Shown here in pieces: positions 4,785 to 13,279 of a DNA stretch of 20,224 nucleotides. The DNA lies in the NCBI GenBank assembly GCA_044432925.1, contig JAWXUE010000020.1, positions 1 to 20,224 on the forward strand, given 5' to 3'. Each line of letters opens with the position of its first letter. Within the stretch, counting starts at the first letter, position 1. The notes below the pieces were generated by a model that was given only the letters and a program-made list of their open reading frames with translations, made no database searches and was not told the DNA's origin. The stretch comes from JAWXUE01 sp044432925 (GTDB lineage Bacteria > Bacillota_I > Bacilli_A > Acholeplasmatales > Anaeroplasmataceae). The translations under genes and the position numbers were made by a program.

Positions 4785-7145
4785 ATGGGATTATTTTTAA
4801 ACAAAGAAGAATTTAAAGAAGCTTTTATAAATAAAGTTTCAGAGTTATATGCTGTAGAATTTAAAAAATCAAACAAATCAATGCAATTTCATGCTTTAGC
4901 AGAATTAGTTAAAGTAGAAATATCAAAAGATTGGTTAAAAACAAAAAAGAAATTAAATAACAAAAATACAAGAGAAGTTTATTATTTCTCAATGGAATTT
5001 TTAATGGGAAGAATGTTTAGTAGTAACATTCATAACTTATCAATACATAATATAATTAAAGAAGGATTAAAAGAACTTAAAGTAGATCTTAATTCATTAG
5101 AAAATGAAGAGGGAGATGCTGGATTGGGAAATGGTGGATTAGGTAGACTAGCTGCTTGTTTCATGGATAGTGCCGCAAGCTTAAGTTATCCTGTTCATGG
5201 TAATACAATACGTTATAAAGAAGGATTCTTTATCCAAAGCATTATTAATAACAAACAAGAAGAATCACCTGATTATTGGTTAGATAAAGCTTATTGGGAA
5301 GTTAGAGATGAAGCTAATGAAGTTATTATACCTTTCTTTGGAACAGTTAATTATTCTAGTGTAGATGGAAAACAAATAGTAACTTATGAAGGACAAGAAT
5401 TTATTAAAGCCATACCTTATGATATGCCTTTAGTAGGAGCAAATAATAAAGTAGTAAATACTTTAAAAATGTGGTCTGTTGAAGCGTATAGTAAAACAGA
5501 TTTATTAAATGATAAAATAAAAGAAATAGATAGATGTTTATATCCAGATGATTCAACACAAGAAGGAAAACAATTACGTTTAAAACAACAATACTTCTTT
5601 AGTGCTGCTGGAGTGGTATATGCTTGTAGAAAACATAAAGCACTACATAATACATTAACAAATATACATGAACATTTATGTTTCCAAATTAATGATACAC
5701 ATCCAGTAATGGTAATATTAGAATTAATGAGAATCTTAATGGATGAAGAAGGATTAGATTTTGATACAGCGTTAAATATTACCACAAAAACATGTGCTTA
5801 TACTAATCATACAATATTAAGTGAAGCATTAGAAAAATGGAATATAGACTTATTTAAAGAGTTATTACCAAGGTTATTTGATATAGCTGTACAAATAAAT
5901 GATATGTTAATAAAACAATTAGAAAATAAACCTAATAAAGATAATATGTTAATAATAAATAATGGATTAATACATATGGCTCATTTAGCTGTTGTATGTT
6001 CATTTAGCGTAAATGGTGTTGCTCAATTACATACTGACATCCTACAAAACATCGAATTAAAAGCATTTAATGACTTTTATCCTAATAAGTTTAATAACAA
6101 AACAAACGGTATTACACATAGAAGATGGTGCTATCATACTAATCCAGAGTTAGTAGAAATATTAAATGAATATGCACCAGGATGGATTTCTAAACCAAAT
6201 AACTTAAAAGCATTAGATAGTTTAAATAAAGATAAAACATTACAAAATAAATTTTCTAAAATGAAAAAAGCTAGAAAAGTAGCATTAACTAATTTCATAA
6301 AAGAAAAACAAGGAATTCAAATAGATCCTAATTCTTTATTTGATATTCAAGTTAAAAGATTACACGAATATAAAAGACAATTACTAAATTCATTATATAT
6401 CTTATATGTATATAATAAATTAAAAAATGATAGTGAATTTAAACAAAATTTTCATCCACATACATTTATATTTGGAGCTAAATCAGCACCAAGTTATAAA
6501 TTAGCAAAAGAAGTTATTGAATTAATTAACGTTATTTCTAATAAAGTGAATGCTGATGAAGATACTAATAAATTATTAAAAGTAGTATTTGTTGAAAACT
6601 ATAATGTATCTAAAGCAGAACTATTAATGCCTGCTTGTGATATATCAGAACAAATATCAACAGCATCTAAAGAAGCATCAGGTACAGGTAATATGAAGTT
6701 TATGATGAATGGTGCTATAACATTAGGTACATTAGATGGTGCTAATGTTGAAATAAGTGAATTAGTAGGAGAAGATAATATCGTATTATTTGGTTTAAAA
6801 GCTGATGAAGTAACACAGTTAGAAAACGATAATAACTATAGAATATATCAACATGATCAAGAAACAGAAGAAGTATTAAATTTATTTACAAATGGATTTT
6901 TTGAAAATAACGAATTTGCTAATTTAAAAGAATACTTATTAAATGAAGATAGATACTTTGTATTATATGATTTTAAAGGATATCGTGATGCTCAAGCCAA
7001 ATTAAACGAATTATATAAAGATAAAACTAAATGGTTATCGATGTCAATTAAAAATACAGCTAATAGTGGATACTTTAGTAGTGATAGAACAATAGAAGAA
7101 TATAATAACGATATATGGAAACTTAAAAAAGTTAAAATTAAATAA
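4785..7145 (+). CDS. glgP: Glycogen/maltodextrin phosphorylase (GT35 family)
   Basis: 786 aa, typical length for bacterial enzymes of this family. It cleaves terminal alpha-1,4 bonds of glycogen or maltodextrins with phosphate to give glucose-1-phosphate. Evidence: YYFSMEFLMGR near residue 65, the GLGNGGLGRLAACFMDS motif, the LCFQINDTHPVMVILELMR segment, the TNGITHRRW motif, QVKRLHEYKRQLLN, and the pyridoxal-phosphate site SGTGNMKFMMNGA with the Schiff-base lysine at Lys638. LGTLDGANVEI follows. The ribosome site AAGGGGAAA precedes ATG. The gene has its own promoter and terminator, so it is independent of malEFG but lies in the same alpha-glucan region. Glycogen-synthesis genes (glgB, glgC, glgA) are absent from the window, which favours a catabolic maltodextrin role here. 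Whether storage glycogen exists depends on genes elsewhere. Confidence 0.96.
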   Translation: MGLFLNKEEFKEAFINKVSELYAVEFKKSNKSMQFHALAELVKVEISKDWLKTKKKLNNKNTREVYYFSMEFLMGRMFSSNIHNLSIHNIIKEGLKELKVDLNSLENEEGDAGLGNGGLGRLAACFMDSAASLSYPVHGNTIRYKEGFFIQSIINNKQEESPDYWLDKAYWEVRDEANEVIIPFFGTVNYSSVDGKQIVTYEGQEFIKAIPYDMPLVGANNKVVNTLKMWSVEAYSKTDLLNDKIKEIDRCLYPDDSTQEGKQLRLKQQYFFSAAGVVYACRKHKALHNTLTNIHEHLCFQINDTHPVMVILELMRILMDEEGLDFDTALNITTKTCAYTNHTILSEALEKWNIDLFKELLPRLFDIAVQINDMLIKQLENKPNKDNMLIINNGLIHMAHLAVVCSFSVNGVAQLHTDILQNIELKAFNDFYPNKFNNKTNGITHRRWCYHTNPELVEILNEYAPGWISKPNNLKALDSLNKDKTLQNKFSKMKKARKVALTNFIKEKQGIQIDPNSLFDIQVKRLHEYKRQLLNSLYILYVYNKLKNDSEFKQNFHPHTFIFGAKSAPSYKLAKEVIELINVISNKVNADEDTNKLLKVVFVENYNVSKAELLMPACDISEQISTASKEASGTGNMKFMMNGAITLGTLDGANVEISELVGEDNIVLFGLKADEVTQLENDNNYRIYQHDQETEEVLNLFTNGFFENNEFANLKEYLLNEDRYFVLYDFKGYRDAQAKLNELYKDKTKWLSMSIKNTANSGYFSSDRTIEEYNNDIWKLKKVKIK

Positions 7146-7147
7146 AT

Positions 7148-7170
7148 AAAGAAACCTATTAGGTTTCTTT
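7148..7170 (+). terminator. Terminator of glgP
   Basis: AAAGAAACCT (7148-7157), a three-base loop, then AGGTTTCTTT (7161-7170): a perfect 10-bp stem ending in a T-rich tract. Confidence 0.85.
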
Positions 7171-7305
7171 TATTATATAAGTCTTTAAAATATTACAATT
7201 TAACATAAAAGAATAAAAAAATATAAAATATTCACAAAATATATAAAATGTATCAAAAAATAAACAACCATAATTATTAATATTACTTATAATTTTAATA
7301 ATTAC

Positions 7306-7335
7306 TTGTGAGAATAATATGGAGTAAACTATAAT
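7306..7335 (+). promoter_or_regulatory. Promoter of malE
   Basis: TTGTGA (7306-7311), an 18-bp spacer and TATAAT (7330-7335). Predicted start near 7342, directly before the cre-like operator. No extended TG is present. Confidence 0.65.
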
Positions 7336-7343
7336 CACTTTGT

Positions 7344-7357
7344 AGAAAGCGTTTACT
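7344..7357 (+). promoter_or_regulatory. cre-like LacI/CcpA-family operator at the malE transcription start
   Basis: AGAAAGCGTTTACT matches the CcpA cre consensus TGWAANCGNTNWCA at 12 of 14 positions, including the whole central AANCGNT core; only the two outer bases differ. Covering about +3 to +16, it would block initiation or elongation. It could bind CcpA or a MalR-type repressor. Confidence 0.72.
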
Positions 7358-7381
7358 AAACGCAGAAAAGAGGAAAAGAGT

Positions 7382-8578
7382 ATGTTGAAACATTTTTTAG
7401 TAAGTATTTTAGTAGTAATGAGTTGTTTAACTTTAAGTGCTTGTGGTACAGAGGACACATCAACTAGATTAACAGTATGGGTAAATCAAGATAGTGAGGA
7501 AATCACTAAAGAAATGATTAAAGAATTTGAAGCACTATATCCTGAAACTGATTTTAATATTAAATTAGAGTTTGTATCAGAGGCTGATTCTAAAACATTA
7601 ATATTACAAGATTTAGATGGAGCTGCTGATATATATAGTTTTGCATCAGATCATTTAGTAGATTTAAAAACTGCAGGAGCATTAGCTCAAATAGGTGGTA
7701 CAAATAAAGAAGATGTTTTAGCTCGTGATGTTGCATCATCTGTAAGTGCAGCAACAATAGATGGTGGATTATATGCATATCCTATGACAGCGGATAATGG
7801 ATACTTTATGTACTATGATAAATCAGTATATACTACTGATGAAAGTTTAGCTACATTAGATTCAATGATACAAACAGCAAAAGAAAATAATAAAAGTGTA
7901 TTATTTGATTTAGGGAATGGTTTTTATACAGCGTCATTCTTATTTGCTAATGGAGCTACTATGGATACTGAATCAGCAACTTTTGATAAACATGTAATAG
8001 AAGCATTAGATAAATATGCTCAAATAGCAGCAGATGCAACAAGTACAAATGTTACAGGGTTAGTAGATGATGGTGAAGTATATGTAGCAAACAATTTAAA
8101 AGCAGATGGGACATTATCAGCTTATGTTAGTGGAACTTGGTCAGCATCAACAATCCAAGAAAATTTAGGTGATAATTACGGAGTTATGAAATTACCTACA
8201 ATAATTGTTGATGGGGAAGAAAAACAATTAGCATCATTTGCTGGGTTTAAATATTTTGGAGTTAAAGCAGGTTGTGATAATCCGGTTGAAGCTCATGCTC
8301 TAGCAAACTTTTTATCAAATGAAGAAAATCAATTAAAAAGATTTGAAGAACAAGGATATGGTCCTTCTAATATAGAAGTAATGGCATCAGATGCTGTTCA
8401 AGCAGATGAGGCTCTAACTGCATTAGGTGAACAACTTGCTGTAGCTGGAATACCTCAAATTAATGTTCCTGGTTTATTTTGGGATTCATGTAGTGCATTA
8501 TTAGCTTCATTAAAGTCAGATGATAAAGGATCTTATGAATCAATACTACAATCATTTAATACATCAATTTACGGATAA
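7382..8578 (+). CDS. malE: Maltose/maltodextrin ABC transporter substrate-binding lipoprotein
   Basis: 398 aa, ATG at 7382 after an AGAGGAAAAGAG ribosome site. A short signal peptide ends in the lipobox LSAC with lipidation at Cys21, so the protein is anchored outside the membrane. The mature part begins TRLTVWVNQDSEE and has the family-1 solute-binding fold. It contains an ITKEMIKEFEALYPETDF segment near residues 40-57, ADIYSFASDHL, and an AYPMTADNGYFMYYDK segment. The C-terminus ends with a bacterial MalE-like PGLFWDSCSALLASL region. It delivers maltodextrins to the MalF-MalG permease encoded downstream. A strong hairpin separates it from malF, probably allowing more binding protein than permease. 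Neighbouring pullulanase, malQ and glgP support a maltodextrin substrate, though the sequence alone cannot exclude another oligosaccharide. Confidence 0.92.
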   Translation: MLKHFLVSILVVMSCLTLSACGTEDTSTRLTVWVNQDSEEITKEMIKEFEALYPETDFNIKLEFVSEADSKTLILQDLDGAADIYSFASDHLVDLKTAGALAQIGGTNKEDVLARDVASSVSAATIDGGLYAYPMTADNGYFMYYDKSVYTTDESLATLDSMIQTAKENNKSVLFDLGNGFYTASFLFANGATMDTESATFDKHVIEALDKYAQIAADATSTNVTGLVDDGEVYVANNLKADGTLSAYVSGTWSASTIQENLGDNYGVMKLPTIIVDGEEKQLASFAGFKYFGVKAGCDNPVEAHALANFLSNEENQLKRFEEQGYGPSNIEVMASDAVQADEALTALGEQLAVAGIPQINVPGLFWDSCSALLASLKSDDKGSYESILQSFNTSIYG

Positions 8579-8586
8579 TTAATAAA

Positions 8587-8615
8587 AGAGGCATTATAAC
8601 AATGCCTCTATTTTT
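8587..8615 (+). terminator. Intercistronic hairpin between malE and malF
   Basis: AGAGGCATT (8587-8595), loop ATAAC and AATGCCTCT (8601-8609): a perfect 9-bp stem followed by ATTTTTAT. It lies 9 bases after the malE stop and 19 bases before the malF start. It probably acts as a partial terminator and 3'-end stabiliser of malE mRNA. Confidence 0.82.
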
Positions 8616-8628
8616 ATAAGGGGGATTT

Positions 8629-10044
8629 ATGAAAATAAAACATAAAGCAAAAAATTATCTTTGTATTAAAAAATTATTAGTAAATTCATTTAATAAAGTT
8701 AAAAATGGAATGAAAAATTATTTTAATAATTTTAAAAATGGAGATATATATTATAAACTATCTTATATCTTTATGGGAGTATCAGATATTAAAAATAAGC
8801 AGTTACATAGGGGATTATTTTATTTATTATCACAAATAATATATTGGGTTTTTATGGGTGTAACAGGAATAAAAAATTTATTATTATTTTCTACTTTAGG
8901 TAAACATCTCTCAGAAGAAGTATGGGATGAGGAGTTAGGAGTTTATGTACAAACATTAGGAGATAATTCATTATTGATATTACTTTTTAGTATAATATCT
9001 ATTGTATTTACTATTATCATTTTTTCTTTATATATTAATAGTTTAAATAATGCTAAATTAAATAATGAAAGAAGATTAAAAGGTTTAAAACCTAAAACAT
9101 TTAAAGAAGAAGTAAATGAATTTAGTGATTCTAAATTTCATATTACTATTACAGCAATTCCTATTTCAACAATAACTATTTTTGTTATTATACCATTAAT
9201 ATTTATGATATTTGTTGCATTCACAAATTACAATTATGTTAATCAACCACCAGGTAATTTATTTACTTGGGTAGGATTTGAAAATTTTGGAAATTTATTT
9301 AGTAAAAGTTCATCATTAACAAAAACTTTTATAAGTTTATTTATTTGGACAATGGTATGGGCTGTTTGTGCTACTTTCTTTAATTATATTTTAGGAATGT
9401 TATTAGCAATAATTATAAGTAAAAAAGATATTAAATTAAAACCTTTTTGGAGAACTATCTTTGTATTAACAATAGCTATACCTCAGTTTATAAGTTTATT
9501 AATAATGTCTAGATTACTTTCTAATAGTGGAGCATTAAATCAAATTATAGAATTGTTTGGCGGTACACCAATTAAGTTTTTAGAAGATCATGCTAAAATT
9601 ACAATTATAATAGTAAACTTATGGGTAGGTATTCCATTTACAATGTTATCTACTATGGGTATTTTAATGAATATACCTAAAGATTTATATGAAGCATCTA
9701 GAATAGATGGAGCAACAGTTTTCCAACAATTTAGAAAAATAACATTACCATATATGAATTTTATTATGACTCCATATTTAATAACAACATTTATAGGAAA
9801 TATAAATAACTTTAATGTAATTTATTTATTAACAGGAGGAGGACCATATAATTTAGATTTTTATGGATCTGCTGGAGATACAGATTTATTAATTACATGG
9901 TTATTTAAAATTACTACTTCAACAAATTTTGATTATGGATTAGCATCAACTATAGGTATTGTTATATTTACAATTACCGCAACATTTAGTTTAATTGCAT
10001 TTAATAAATCTAAAGCTATGAAGAATGAGGGTGAATTTAGATGA
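8629..10044 (+). CDS. malF: Maltodextrin ABC transporter permease MalF
   Basis: 471 aa, ATG after a GGGGGATTT ribosome site. It is an inner-membrane permease of the binding-protein-dependent type. A basic cytoplasmic N-terminus of about 45 residues is followed by hydrophobic segments near 66-90 and 112-136. A charged loop leads to the core permease domain from about residue 175 on, with further membrane segments around 186-202, 240-262, 279-300, 320-340, 385-405 and 440-460. The EAA loop, which docks the ATPase, is YEASRIDGATVFQQFRKITLPY near Glu355. The long N-terminal region with extra membrane segments is typical of MalF rather than MalG. The stop overlaps the malG start (ATGA), showing translational coupling. 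No ATPase gene follows. Confidence 0.94.
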   Translation: MKIKHKAKNYLCIKKLLVNSFNKVKNGMKNYFNNFKNGDIYYKLSYIFMGVSDIKNKQLHRGLFYLLSQIIYWVFMGVTGIKNLLLFSTLGKHLSEEVWDEELGVYVQTLGDNSLLILLFSIISIVFTIIIFSLYINSLNNAKLNNERRLKGLKPKTFKEEVNEFSDSKFHITITAIPISTITIFVIIPLIFMIFVAFTNYNYVNQPPGNLFTWVGFENFGNLFSKSSSLTKTFISLFIWTMVWAVCATFFNYILGMLLAIIISKKDIKLKPFWRTIFVLTIAIPQFISLLIMSRLLSNSGALNQIIELFGGTPIKFLEDHAKITIIIVNLWVGIPFTMLSTMGILMNIPKDLYEASRIDGATVFQQFRKITLPYMNFIMTPYLITTFIGNINNFNVIYLLTGGGPYNLDFYGSAGDTDLLITWLFKITTSTNFDYGLASTIGIVIFTITATFSLIAFNKSKAMKNEGEFR

Positions 10045-10943
10045 AAACTAAAAATAAAATTACTAATATATTAATTTATATTCTACTTTCTTTTTTATCA
10101 GTAATTTGGTTATTACCAATTTTATGGATAATAATAGCATCGTTTAATGGAGATCAAACTGGTCCTACACCTGTAGTTAACTTTGCTAATATAGAAGGAG
10201 AAGGATTAACTTATTATTTAAATGGTTTAAAAGATATTTTAATCCCTTCTAAATTTACATTAGATAATTATATTAACTTATTTATAGGAACTGGACAATT
10301 CAATTTTACTAGATGGTTTTTAAATACATTGTTTGTTGCAGTATGTACTTGTATTATTTCAACAACACTAATCTTATCTACAAGTTATGCATTTTCTAGA
10401 TTAAGATTTAAAATGAGAAAAAGTTATATGAATATTATTTTATTATTAGGATTGTTTCCTGGATTTCTAACAATGTTTGCTGTATATAATATATTAAAGT
10501 ATATAGGACTAGATCAATCATTATTTGGTTTAATTTTAGTATATTCAGGTTCAGCATCAATGGGATATTATATTTGTAAAGGATTCTTTGATACAATACC
10601 TATAGCATTAGATGAATCAGCTCATTTAGATGGTGCTACTAAACTTCAAATATTTACTAAGATAACAATTCCATTATCTAAACCAATTGTTATTTATACA
10701 ACATTAACATCTTTCTTAGCACCTTGGTTAGATTTTATTTTTGCTAAATTTATAATGGGTACTAAAATAGATAACTATACTGTAGCTATTGGTCTTTATA
10801 AGATGTTAGAAAAAGAATTTATTAATGATTACTTTACACAGTTTTGTGCTGGTGCTGTAATTGTTGCTATACCTATTGCAATTTTATTTATATTTATGCA
10901 AAAGTTTTATGTAGAAGGAGTTACAGGAGGAGCAGTAAAATAA
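10041..10943 (+). CDS. malG: Maltodextrin ABC transporter permease MalG
   Basis: 300 aa, start codon overlapping the malF stop by four bases, so it is translationally coupled. It has an N-terminal membrane segment (about 10-32) and an extracytoplasmic loop of roughly 60 residues. Five more hydrophobic segments and the EAA loop follow. The EAA loop contains DESAHLDGATKLQIFTKI, with the conserved glutamate near Glu192. The C-terminus YVEGVTGGAVK is the characteristic MalG-family tail. It forms the channel with MalF. The gene is followed by a strong terminator shared with the convergent pullulanase gene, and no MalK/MsmX-type ATPase is encoded in the window, so the energy module must come from elsewhere. 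Confidence 0.95.
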   Translation: MKTKNKITNILIYILLSFLSVIWLLPILWIIIASFNGDQTGPTPVVNFANIEGEGLTYYLNGLKDILIPSKFTLDNYINLFIGTGQFNFTRWFLNTLFVAVCTCIISTTLILSTSYAFSRLRFKMRKSYMNIILLLGLFPGFLTMFAVYNILKYIGLDQSLFGLILVYSGSASMGYYICKGFFDTIPIALDESAHLDGATKLQIFTKITIPLSKPIVIYTTLTSFLAPWLDFIFAKFIMGTKIDNYTVAIGLYKMLEKEFINDYFTQFCAGAVIVAIPIAILFIFMQKFYVEGVTGGAVK

Positions 10944-10948
10944 TTATA

Positions 10949-10977
10949 AAAAAAGGAGAAAATTATTCTCCTTTTTT
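10949..10977. terminator. Bidirectional terminator between malG and pulA
   Basis: GGAGAA (10955-10960), loop AATTA, then TTCTCC (10966-10971), extended outward by A and T runs on either side. It ends two bases from the pullulanase stop and can terminate both converging transcripts. Confidence 0.88.
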
Positions 10978-10978
10978 G

Positions 10979-13087
10979 TTATAGTTTGAAAATGTTTATA
11001 GAGTTTTTATTTAATAAATAATCTCCTTTTAAAGCCATTTTATTATTTATAAATAAATTATTTTGCATTATTATTTTATAATCTTTATCTAGAGTTATTA
11101 ATGTTTCATTAAAATTGTTAATGATTATAAAATAAGTATTATTAATTTTATATGATATACAATTAGAATTTAAATCTATAAATTCTATATTAGAGTCTAT
11201 ATAAAATAAGTTATTATTTTTTCTAAAGTTTATTAATTCTTTATAAAATAAAAATACATCATAGAAATCTATTTTATTTTCCCATCTAATTTTATTTGTA
11301 TAATCAGAACAATTATAAGAGTTATCTTCTAATTTATTATCTAATGTTGGTTTAGAGCGACACAACTCAGCGCCAGCATGAATAAATGCTAATCCTTTAG
11401 AAAGAAATATTATACCATTAGCTTGTTTAACCATTTCTTTTCTTTCTTCAATAGAAGTATTTGTTGAAAGTGTTAGTTTATCCCATATAGTATGATTATC
11501 ATGAGCAGATACGTAGTTAACACATTGATTAGAAGATGTATGCCAAAATCCATTAGGTAAATATGATTCATCTATTTGAGGATGTTTAGTACCTCCTACT
11601 ATTCCATATTTTACTTGTTGGAATATTTTATTAGTTACTACACCTTGGATATAAGCACCTTTATCAAAGTTAAATACAGAACCTCTAATACCATCTCTTA
11701 TTTCATCGTTAAATGCCCCAACATTCATTTTATGTAAATTTATTTTACCTGCTTGTAAATTAGGATCTAAAGTAGAAGGTCCTCCTGTCCAAGGTTCTCC
11801 ATATACTAAAATTGATTCATCTATTTTAGCTAATTCTTTTGTGATACAATTCATTGTTTCAACATCATGTATTTGCATTAAATCAAATCTAAATCCACTT
11901 AAATGATATTCTTTAGCTAAGAATACTATTGATTCAACTATAAATCTTCTTACCATATATCTTTCTGATGCTGTTTCATTTCCACATGCACTAGCATTAG
12001 AAAATTTAGTATCATTCATTCTATGATAATAACAAGGTACAAGAATATGGAAGTTAGAAGTAATATCAAATGCTGTATGATTATATACAACATCCATTAT
12101 TATACCTATATTATTTTGATTATATTTTTCTACTACTTTTTTAAAATCTTTTACTCTAACTAATCCATCATAAGGATTTGTGGAATAAGAACCTTCTAAT
12201 GTATTAAAATTTAATCCCATATAACCCCAGTTATATATACCATTATTTATATTATGATAACTTTTATCATTTATTCTTGTTTCATCTACCATTGAATAAT
12301 CAAATATAGGAAGAAGTTGTACATCTGTTACTCCTAATTCTTTTATATGATCAAATCCTGTTTTAATAGTTATATTATTTTTAGTGTAAGTTGTATTTTC
12401 TTCTATTAATCCTAAGAACTTTCCTTTATATTTACCACTATATGATTCATCCATACTTAAATCTCTTACGTGTAATTCATATACAATAGCTTCATTAAAC
12501 GTTCTTTTAGGATAAGGTGATGTTATTGTGCCTGTAGACTTTAAATTAGTAATCATAGCTCTTAAACCATTAACACCTGTTGTTTTAGCATAAGGATCAC
12601 ACACTTCATTAAAATTATTTTTATTTATATTATCAAATACACAATAAGTATAATAAAAGTTTTCATAAGATTTATTAATAGATATTTCAAATATACCTTT
12701 ATTTTTTTTCATAGGAATACTTTTAGTTAAATTAGTAGTATCTCCTGTTTCATATATATTTAAATTAATAGAAAACTTTGTGGGGGCAAATACTCTAATT
12801 GTTATATCATTATCATTTATAATACAACCTAATGTTTCATCTGTATTATATAATTCATTAAATTCTTTAGTATCATATAGTTTATATTTTAATATTTCTA
12901 TATTTATATTTTCTATTTCAATATAATATAAACTATCTAAATTTATGCTTTCATTTAAATTAATATTTTTATTAGTAATACCTTCTTGAATTAATATGAA
13001 GTCTTTATACAATTTAAAATATTTATTTATATAAAAAGTATCTAATTGTATTAATTGTTTATTTATAAAAACATTTTCTAGATTCAT
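10979..13087 (-). CDS. pulA: Type I pullulanase (GH13), intracellular debranching enzyme
   Basis: 702 aa from the ATG at 13087, preceded by GAGGAAA at good spacing. The longer frame from 13102 would start inside that ribosome site. There is no signal peptide, so it is cytoplasmic. An N-terminal region with beta-rich domains (about 75-170, including TIRVFAPTKFSINLNIY, CBM48-like) precedes the GH13 barrel. Barrel motifs are VVYNHTAFD, FRFDLMQIHD with nucleophile Asp402, YGEPWTGG with acid Glu431, and VSAHDNHTIWDKL with Asp530. It hydrolyses alpha-1,6 branches in maltodextrins or glycogen, giving linear chains for MalQ and GlgP. The type I signature YNWGYDP appears here as YNWGYMG, a noticeable variant. 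The C-terminal 90 residues form a beta-domain rich in Asn and Ile. It is divergent from malQ with two operators between. Confidence 0.93.
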   Translation of the reverse strand: MNLENVFINKQLIQLDTFYINKYFKLYKDFILIQEGITNKNINLNESINLDSLYYIEIENINIEILKYKLYDTKEFNELYNTDETLGCIINDNDITIRVFAPTKFSINLNIYETGDTTNLTKSIPMKKNKGIFEISINKSYENFYYTYCVFDNINKNNFNEVCDPYAKTTGVNGLRAMITNLKSTGTITSPYPKRTFNEAIVYELHVRDLSMDESYSGKYKGKFLGLIEENTTYTKNNITIKTGFDHIKELGVTDVQLLPIFDYSMVDETRINDKSYHNINNGIYNWGYMGLNFNTLEGSYSTNPYDGLVRVKDFKKVVEKYNQNNIGIIMDVVYNHTAFDITSNFHILVPCYYHRMNDTKFSNASACGNETASERYMVRRFIVESIVFLAKEYHLSGFRFDLMQIHDVETMNCITKELAKIDESILVYGEPWTGGPSTLDPNLQAGKINLHKMNVGAFNDEIRDGIRGSVFNFDKGAYIQGVVTNKIFQQVKYGIVGGTKHPQIDESYLPNGFWHTSSNQCVNYVSAHDNHTIWDKLTLSTNTSIEERKEMVKQANGIIFLSKGLAFIHAGAELCRSKPTLDNKLEDNSYNCSDYTNKIRWENKIDFYDVFLFYKELINFRKNNNLFYIDSNIEFIDLNSNCISYKINNTYFIIINNFNETLITLDKDYKIIMQNNLFINNKMALKGDYLLNKNSINIFKL

Positions 13088-13147
13088 AATAGATTTCCTC
13101 ATTTCTGTTATCTTTAGTATATATTATTTCATATGTTATAAAATGGT

Positions 13148-13159
13148 GTAATCGATAAC
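13148..13159 (+). promoter_or_regulatory. LacI-type operator 1 in the pulA-malQ divergent region
   Basis: GTAATCGATAAC, a near-palindrome with the central CG typical of LacI-family sites. The extended site TGTAATCGATAACTT (13147-13161) matches operator 2, read on the opposite strand, with one difference. Confidence 0.75.
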
Positions 13160-13187
13160 TTATTAAATTATTTTTATATTAAAAGAA

Positions 13188-13199
13188 GTTACCGATTAC
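13188..13199 (+). promoter_or_regulatory. LacI-type operator 2 in the pulA-malQ divergent region
   Basis: GTTACCGATTAC. Its reverse complement within TGTAATCGGTAACTT matches operator 1 at 14 of 15 bases. The two centres are 40 bp apart, close to four helical turns, so bound repressors could lie on roughly the same DNA face. Confidence 0.75.
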
Positions 13200-13279
13200 A
13201 TGTATAAAATCATTTATATTTTTATGGGTATATACTATATTGTATTTATATAGATATTATAATTAATAGAGGAGAAATT

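Noticed and set aside
5417..5785. 122-codon open frame antisense to glgP
   Set aside because: It is a shadow of the conserved phosphorylase coding sequence, with no ribosome site or protein-like domain.
7159..7458. Minus-strand open frame between glgP and malE
   Set aside because: It overlaps the glgP terminator, the malE promoter and operator, and the malE signal peptide; it is AT-rich with no ribosome site.
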